From contig JARWZO010000010.1 in assembly GCA_029866325.1 (NCBI GenBank), forward strand, positions 62,001-126,000: a stretch of DNA of 64,000 nt, read 5' to 3'. The translations under genes were made by a program, and so were the position numbers. The DNA comes from Fluviicola sp. GTDB lineage: Bacteria; Bacteroidota; Bacteroidia; Flavobacteriales_D; Crocinitomicaceae. The notes under the pieces are model-generated. The model searched no databases. It was not told the origin of the DNA and worked only from the letters and a program-made list of their open reading frames with translations. Below are positions 58,739 through 64,000 of this stretch, piece after piece; within the stretch, counting starts at the first letter, position 1, and every line of letters begins with the position of its first letter.

Positions 58739-59134
58739 TGCGGTATCGCCCGCATGGAAGGTTTTAACACTTCCGTTCAACAAGTGAAATCGCACACTTT
58801 TTTCGGAAGTAGTAATCGTTTTGACGCCTTTATCTTCTAAAAAGCTGGTCGATTCGGAAAAATACCATCCATAATCGTCCATAACGGTGAAAAAGTCTTC
58901 TTCACCGATTTCTTTTTTCAACCGTTCCAATTCAGCATCCGAAGGAGTGAAAAACACGCCACAAGCTTTCCCGATTTCAAACGTGCTATCGGTTTCTATG
59001 ATGGTGTCGCGGTAGCTCAATGCCGGTTCTTTCGGAACCTCAATTTTAGTTTCAACAACCGTATTGCTTTCTTTAGTAGTCGTACAGGCTACTGTGAGCA
59101 GTAACAAGAGTAAAATGGGAAGAATAAATCGCAT
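58643..59134 (-). CDS. Hypothetical lipoprotein
   Basis: MRFILPILLLLLLTVACTTTKE lipobox; complete ORF. Confidence 0.65.
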   Translation of the reverse strand: MRFILPILLLLLLTVACTTTKESNTVVETKIEVPKEPALSYRDTIIETDSTFEIGKACGVFFTPSDAELERLKKEIGEEDFFTVMDDYGWYFSESTSFLEDKGVKTITTSEKSVRFHLLNGSVKTFHAGDTAIDWSPLLFDGKNTIQKTDLVNIQPGYEAVFK

Positions 59135-59171
59135 AATCATTTCAATTGTAGCTTTCTTGGAATTGGATGTT

Positions 59172-59378
59172 TTATTTCAAACGTCCCATTACCTCATTAG
59201 TTGAACTCGTACCATCTTTCTTGATCGAAATCCGCGCTTCTTCTATAGCATCTAATTGTTGTTGCGAAAGTGTTGGTTCCAGTTCATCCAACCGAATAAA
59301 ATCAAGCGTTTTGATATATTCCAAAAAAGCTTTTGCTTTAGGCCCCGAAGCATCATCAATATGAAATGTATATATCAT
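59172..59378 (-). CDS. Small hypothetical protein (68 aa)
   Basis: MIYTFHIDDASGPKAKAFLEYIKTLDFIRLDELEPTLSQQQLDAIEEARISIKKDG...; coding status supported by a diverged second copy at 60218..60299. Confidence 0.6.
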   Translation of the reverse strand: MIYTFHIDDASGPKAKAFLEYIKTLDFIRLDELEPTLSQQQLDAIEEARISIKKDGTSSTNEVMGRLK

Positions 59379-59677
59379 GCTATTTGCTTTTAAGCATCAA
59401 ATATTAGGATGATTATCTTTTCAGAAAAATCACCTTTCAACAAAGATAAGCTAATATTTAGAGCCTGTTTAAATTTGTTCTGATTTCATTCTTATAAGCT
59501 ATTTTGATGCGGTTTGAAACAAATAATCAACATTGGAAAGCCTTAAATTAATTAGCAACGGCGGTCATTCTACTTTAGGAGACCTTTGATAACTTCAATG
59601 TTAAGATGCAATCTTTTTTCTTTGTGGTTTAAGAACTAGTTAATATATTGTCATCCTAAACCAATTAATTTATCACT

Positions 59678-60070
59678 ATGAAAACAAAAAAAATCTTTTT
59701 GTCTGTACTAGCAATCTGCTTTATTTCTTTAAGCTCATTCGCAAACAATGAAGACAATGGGAAGAAAAACCCAAGTGAAACAAATCAAGTAACAATGTCA
59801 ATTGCTGAGTTGAAAGCGAGGTATGCAACAATTGTGTTTGATGGTGATTTGAGTACATTGTCACAAGTAACAATGCTTGAATCTGCAAGTCCATGTAATG
59901 GTCTTCAATCGTGTGGCGCTGCTTCAGCTCAAGCAAGACATGAAGCTCAGCAATTAGCAAACGATTGTTGTTGTGTTGTAACTTATGGTTATGAGTGTTG
60001 TGATCCTGATACGGGATCTCAAATAGCGGTTTTGTTTATTACAATGCCAAAAGGTAATTGTGTTAATTAA
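59678..60070 (+). CDS. Small secreted cysteine-rich protein
   Basis: Signal peptide MKTKKIFLSVLAICFISLSSFA; eight Cys in the mature part (SPC, QSC, DCCC, ECC, NC); followed by a terminator. Confidence 0.65.
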   Translation: MKTKKIFLSVLAICFISLSSFANNEDNGKKNPSETNQVTMSIAELKARYATIVFDGDLSTLSQVTMLESASPCNGLQSCGAASAQARHEAQQLANDCCCVVTYGYECCDPDTGSQIAVLFITMPKGNCVN

Positions 60071-60096
60071 AAAAAACAATACTCAATTTAAAGTGA

Positions 60097-60126
60097 GCGT
60101 CTGAAATTGTTTTCAGACGCTTTTTT
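60097..60126 (+). terminator. Rho-independent terminator after the Cys-rich gene
   Basis: GCGTCTGAAA-ttgt-TTTCAGACGC followed by T6. Confidence 0.9.
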
Positions 60127-60189
60127 ACTTTTTATGCCTAACACTAGAAAACACAATAGTTTGTGTTTTTTGTTGAGAAGTTGTTTACC

Positions 60190-60208
60190 AACCTGAGTTC
60201 GATTTTAA
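60190..60208. repeat. Solo MITE end (AACCTGAGTTCGATTTTAA)
   Basis: 19 bp identical to the terminal inverted repeat at 21684..21702. Confidence 0.75.
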
Positions 60209-60217
60209 CCTGATTTT

Positions 60218-60299
60218 GAATAAAATCAAGCGTTTTGATGTATTCTAAAGAAGCTTTTGCATTCGGACCAAAAACATCATCAATATGAAATGTATATCA
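60218..60299 (-). pseudogene. Truncated, frameshifted copy of the 59172..59378 gene
   Basis: Reads DDVFGPNAKASLEYIKTLDFI, matching DDASGPKAKAFLEYIKTLDFI; 2-nt deletion after ATGATATA; truncated next to the solo MITE end. Confidence 0.75.
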
Positions 60300-60377
60300 T
60301 GTGTTTGGTTATAAACATCAATTGCAGAGGTGATCATCCAGAAAGACAATCACCTCTTCTAAAAACATAAGCTATTA

Positions 60378-63300
60378 TTAATGAGTAACTGATAGTTTTT
60401 GAGCCGTTCTGGCTTGACTTGTAGTGAAAACCAATTGGTACATACCACTATCCAAGAAACTTACATCGGTTTGCATTGTTCCCGGCGAAACGGAAATTGT
60501 TTTGAGTAAACGTCCGCTTGCATCATACAAGTTTGCCATTACTGTTTGACTTGTACTATTTTCCAATGTAAGCTCACCGTTTGTTGGATTTGGATAGACT
60601 TGCATATTCGCTGCCAACAATTCATCCAGCGACGCATTTGCGGTTTGTAAACGATTGTCTTTGTTGGAACGCGCACTGTTAAAGTCTTGGTTCATGCTTC
60701 TTGTAGAAGTACACGTTGCAGGCGGATCAACCGTTACCAAATACACCAAACCATCAGTTGTAGGCGGCGTATCGGTGTAAGTAAACAAGTTGGTTGGCAT
60801 AGTGGTCAATGTTGTCCAACTATCTACATCCGTGTGGCGTTTGATCACAAATTCAGGGAATGCGAATCCTTCGTAACTATCCCACGACAAGTTGATGTCT
60901 GCCCCTAAACCAAGGTTGATTACCAAGTGAATGGTTTTATGATTTTCGCTTATTTCCGATTCTACACCACAAGCATCAACCGAAGCAATTTTGTACCTCC
61001 AAGAACGCACTGAAGGCGAAGCTACCAAATCGTTGTAAATCGATTCATCCGAATACGGAACGTTTCCGATCAATTGGTACAATCCTGCTTGCGATGTTTC
61101 GCGATAGATATTGAACGATTCAATGCCCAATGTGATCGGTTTTTCCCATACTACAAGGTTGGTATTCGTATTCGTATCAACGGTTACCAAACAAATATCA
61201 ACAGCAATTGGCAAAGCAGCATCTACTTGGGCGCTCAAAACGGTTGTACAACCGTTGGCTCCTGTTGCTTCTACTACATAAATTCCCGGGGCCAATCCGG
61301 AAATGTTTTGTGTAGTGGCTCCATTGCTCCACACAAAGGTTTGTGCGTTGTTGGAAATATTCACCAAATCGATGGATCCGTCATTCGCGCAAGAAGAAGC
61401 GATCACTGTATCTATGGCAATTACAGGTCCATTGGTATTCGAAATCAAGACATTGGTTGTTAAAGTACAACCATGAGCGTCAGTAACATTCGACGTGTAC
61501 ATTCCGGCTGCTACATTTGAAAGTGTTCCTGTTGTGACATTCAGGTTAGTACCTTGATCGTTGAACCAGCTGTAAGTATATGGCAATGTTCCACCAACAA
61601 ATTGAATGGTTGCTCCACCGTTACTTGAACTACAAGAAGCCAAAGTTGTGGTTAAGTTGTTTACAATAATCGCTTGTGGCTCGGTAACCACATAACTGGA
61701 TGTAGAAACACAACCGTCCTGATCAGTAACCGATACTTCATAAGGTCCGGCGGTGATATTGGTCAAATCTTGGGTAGTTGCACCATTTGACCATGCATAG
61801 GTAAGTGCACCAATTGCTCCGGTTACTGTCAAGTTAATACCACCATCAGCTTCACCGGCGCAACTTACATCAGTAACATTCGCTGTTTGTGTAATTCCAT
61901 CGGTTCCGATTAAGACCGATTGGGTTGAAAGACAACCGTTGTCATCCGTTACAGACAAAAAGTATTGGCCCGAAGCCAAGTTCGTAACACTTGATTGCGT
62001 TGAACCACTACTCCAATAAATATCGTACGGACTTAAACCCTCTGTAATTGCTACCGCTGCACCACCATTGGCCGAATTACAATCTGCATCGGTCGTAGTA
62101 ACGTTTAAAATAGGAGCCGGTGCAACAGTAACATCTACTGTGCTCGCAGCTGTACAACCATAAGCGTTGGTCTTGGTATACGAAAGTGTAATATTCGTTG
62201 GTGAAGAGACAGGACTATATCCCGGATAGAGTATATTGTTCTGAACTCCCGGCCCAGACCAAGTTCCACCTTGCGGCACCACTTTATTGACCAGACTGAC
62301 CGGTACTGCATTCTCACATACGGTTGCGTTAGGAAATACAAACTGAATATTCGGTTTTGGGTTAATGGTAATCGGAACAAAAAGAGAACCGACCTGAACA
62401 CCGTTTTCAAAAAGAATCCATTCCAAATCGACAATTGTAGGCGCAGCCACCGCGTTGGTGGTAGAAACAGTAAGGTACCAGTATAAATTATCGGCTGAAG
62501 GATAAATGGCGATTGCAGATTGTGGCAAAACAGCTGTATTTTGAGACGTACACGTCATGGTCATGTTCGTATGGCTGTAATTCGGGTCAAGGCAATAGAT
62601 TGCATTGTCACCACCGTTGTTAAACGATGTTCCTTCACACATGGAAAGGTTATCGTAATCTTCAATATTGGCATTTTGGTTGTACTCTTTCACCAAACAT
62701 TTTCCACTACTTACGTAAGCAATTACATGTACTCCGTAATACGTCTCGGCAGCCAATGATGTCGCATTTGTTGGTGCCAAGGTTGTTCCTGAAGTAATCG
62801 TAGTTGAAGTTGGTGCCATGGTACCCGTAAGTTGTTTGAAATAGCAGGTAGTGCTGCTTCGGTAGAACACAAATGCGTTGTCATTCTGCGTATCGAAATC
62901 AAAATCGGCCAGCAAAGTAGATGATTGAATGGTAAGTTCCGTTCCGAAGGTAGAACCATTGAAAGCTTTAAAATTCAATTGTGGAGTAGCGTCGGTGTTT
63001 TTCCATATCATACAGATATTATTGGTGCTTAGCCCTTTTTCTGCTTTCATTTTGGTAGCCCCGTCTGTTCCGGAAAGTGAATAACCATTCCAAACTGACC
63101 CGTTGAATTGATCGAAAGGCAAATAATCACCAATATCATTTTCCTCGTGTGCTACAGTCACATTGTTACCTGTTCCGGCCCAACTTGTAACGGCATTCCC
63201 GAAATTGCCCTGATCCAAATCAGCGGCAGAACCTGCGCCCAATTGGGTGAGCGTAGAAAGGTTAATGGTAATCAAACCTAAGGTATAGGTATTCGTGCGG

Positions 63301-63755
63301 TTGTAGTAAGTAATCATCAACTGACCGGATGCATTCGCACGAATGCTGTAATCATCTGCATGATAAGTCCACATAGGGTCACCGATTCCCTGAAACTGCC
63401 AGGCAGCACCCGACCATTTGTAAATATCAATTACCTCGTAAGTCGAGTACATACATTTGGCGCTTACCACTGGGAAATCTTCGTTGACAACCACCAATTG
63501 CAGATCGAATGAGTTAGCCGTTCCCTGCCCCGCAGTTCCAACCAATTGCCAAGCATTATTGACCCATTTGCGAACGGTAATTTTACTGCTATTGTCCGTA
63601 TCGATGTACGCCATGTAAAGCTGTCCGTTGGGTGTGATTTCAATATCTACCTCAGAGGCATTATAACCGACATTTGATCCCACAAAATTCCATGACTGAG
63701 CATTACCAATGGTAACGAGTGACAAAAATGTAATCAGAAAGACGAATTGTTTCAT
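60378..63755 (-). CDS. Large SprB-repeat secreted protein with T9SS type A sorting domain
   Basis: Signal peptide MKQFVFLITFLSLVTIGNAQ; repeats such as ADCNSANGGAAVAITEGLSPYDIYWSSGSTQSSVTNLASGQYFLSVTDDNGC; C-term MQVYPNPTNGELTLENS...LYDASGRLLKTI...YQLVFTTSQARTAQKLSV. Confidence 0.92.
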   Translation of the reverse strand: MKQFVFLITFLSLVTIGNAQSWNFVGSNVGYNASEVDIEITPNGQLYMAYIDTDNSSKITVRKWVNNAWQLVGTAGQGTANSFDLQLVVVNEDFPVVSAKCMYSTYEVIDIYKWSGAAWQFQGIGDPMWTYHADDYSIRANASGQLMITYYNRTNTYTLGLITINLSTLTQLGAGSAADLDQGNFGNAVTSWAGTGNNVTVAHEENDIGDYLPFDQFNGSVWNGYSLSGTDGATKMKAEKGLSTNNICMIWKNTDATPQLNFKAFNGSTFGTELTIQSSTLLADFDFDTQNDNAFVFYRSSTTCYFKQLTGTMAPTSTTITSGTTLAPTNATSLAAETYYGVHVIAYVSSGKCLVKEYNQNANIEDYDNLSMCEGTSFNNGGDNAIYCLDPNYSHTNMTMTCTSQNTAVLPQSAIAIYPSADNLYWYLTVSTTNAVAAPTIVDLEWILFENGVQVGSLFVPITINPKPNIQFVFPNATVCENAVPVSLVNKVVPQGGTWSGPGVQNNILYPGYSPVSSPTNITLSYTKTNAYGCTAASTVDVTVAPAPILNVTTTDADCNSANGGAAVAITEGLSPYDIYWSSGSTQSSVTNLASGQYFLSVTDDNGCLSTQSVLIGTDGITQTANVTDVSCAGEADGGINLTVTGAIGALTYAWSNGATTQDLTNITAGPYEVSVTDQDGCVSTSSYVVTEPQAIIVNNLTTTLASCSSSNGGATIQFVGGTLPYTYSWFNDQGTNLNVTTGTLSNVAAGMYTSNVTDAHGCTLTTNVLISNTNGPVIAIDTVIASSCANDGSIDLVNISNNAQTFVWSNGATTQNISGLAPGIYVVEATGANGCTTVLSAQVDAALPIAVDICLVTVDTNTNTNLVVWEKPITLGIESFNIYRETSQAGLYQLIGNVPYSDESIYNDLVASPSVRSWRYKIASVDACGVESEISENHKTIHLVINLGLGADINLSWDSYEGFAFPEFVIKRHTDVDSWTTLTTMPTNLFTYTDTPPTTDGLVYLVTVDPPATCTSTRSMNQDFNSARSNKDNRLQTANASLDELLAANMQVYPNPTNGELTLENSTSQTVMANLYDASGRLLKTISVSPGTMQTDVSFLDSGMYQLVFTTSQARTAQKLSVTH

Positions 63756-63900
63756 AAGTTCTTTTATTAAGACTACTTATTACTTTTAGAAAGCAATGCA
63801 AGTAGCGAACGCAAAGTAAAGAAAAACAAAGCAATACGTCAACTACTTCCGATTCGTTGGTGGCTTCTTATGAGTGAAATTCGGTGTTGACTTCTTAATT

Positions 63901-63925
63901 GATGTTGGATGCTTGATTTTTGATG
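63901..63925. repeat. ATGTTGGATGCTTGATTTTTGATG-family repeat, single arm, copy E
   Basis: GATGTTGGATGCTTGATTTTTGATG. Confidence 0.65.
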
Positions 63926-64000
63926 CTATGATGGGCTTATACTCCTAAACTAAAATTAGCCCTCTAATTAGTTAATTGTTTCCCAAAAAACTGTTTCTAA

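Noticed and set aside
1-64000. tRNA, rRNA, CRISPR arrays or prophage
   Set aside because: Intergenic gaps were scanned by eye; no cloverleaf-like T-loop (GGTTCGAATCC-type) sequences, regularly spaced repeats or phage structural genes recognised. A tRNAscan/minced run would be decisive.

Overview
The window is a chromosomal segment from a Bacteroidetes bacterium, probably Flavobacteriales. Support comes from type IX secretion (T9SS) C-terminal sorting domains, SprB-type repeats, LytS-type kinases and a Bacteroidetes-style TTTG/TAnnTTTG promoter. Most of it is housekeeping: lysS, hemA-hemC-hemD, ppx/gppA, ileS, an acyl-CoA carboxylase, recJ, tatA, gatA and gatC, a LysM lytic transglycosylase, glycosyltransferases, pgk, a sulfatase, trpS, an oligopeptide-binding lipoprotein, ppk1, ompA-like, aspS, rsmI and an M42 peptidase. 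No rRNA, tRNA, CRISPR array, transposase or integrase was recognised. Main items for follow-up: (1) a two-gene AT-rich module (57169-58530) bracketed by 118-bp direct repeats that duplicate the 3' end of a neighbouring lipoprotein gene; it encodes a putative PUA/EVE-like sensor protein with a hydrophobic C-terminal segment plus a small two-TM coiled-coil protein, a candidate undescribed defence cassette. (2) A tandem triplication (45305-48047) of proteins with an N-terminal four-Cys domain, an internal TM/lipobox-like segment and a T9SS sorting domain. (3) A palindromic in-frame insertion in ileS sharing its palindrome with an intergenic cluster of five palindromes bounded by 12-bp inverted repeats (50977-51214). 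(4) A 266-bp MITE-like element with perfect 23-bp terminal inverted repeats and a solo end at a decayed gene copy. (5) Several families of stem-forming intergenic repeats, mostly directly after stop codons. (6) A headless T9SS sorting-domain remnant overlapping the 3' end of ileS. All family assignments are from reading translations by eye; no database search was run.
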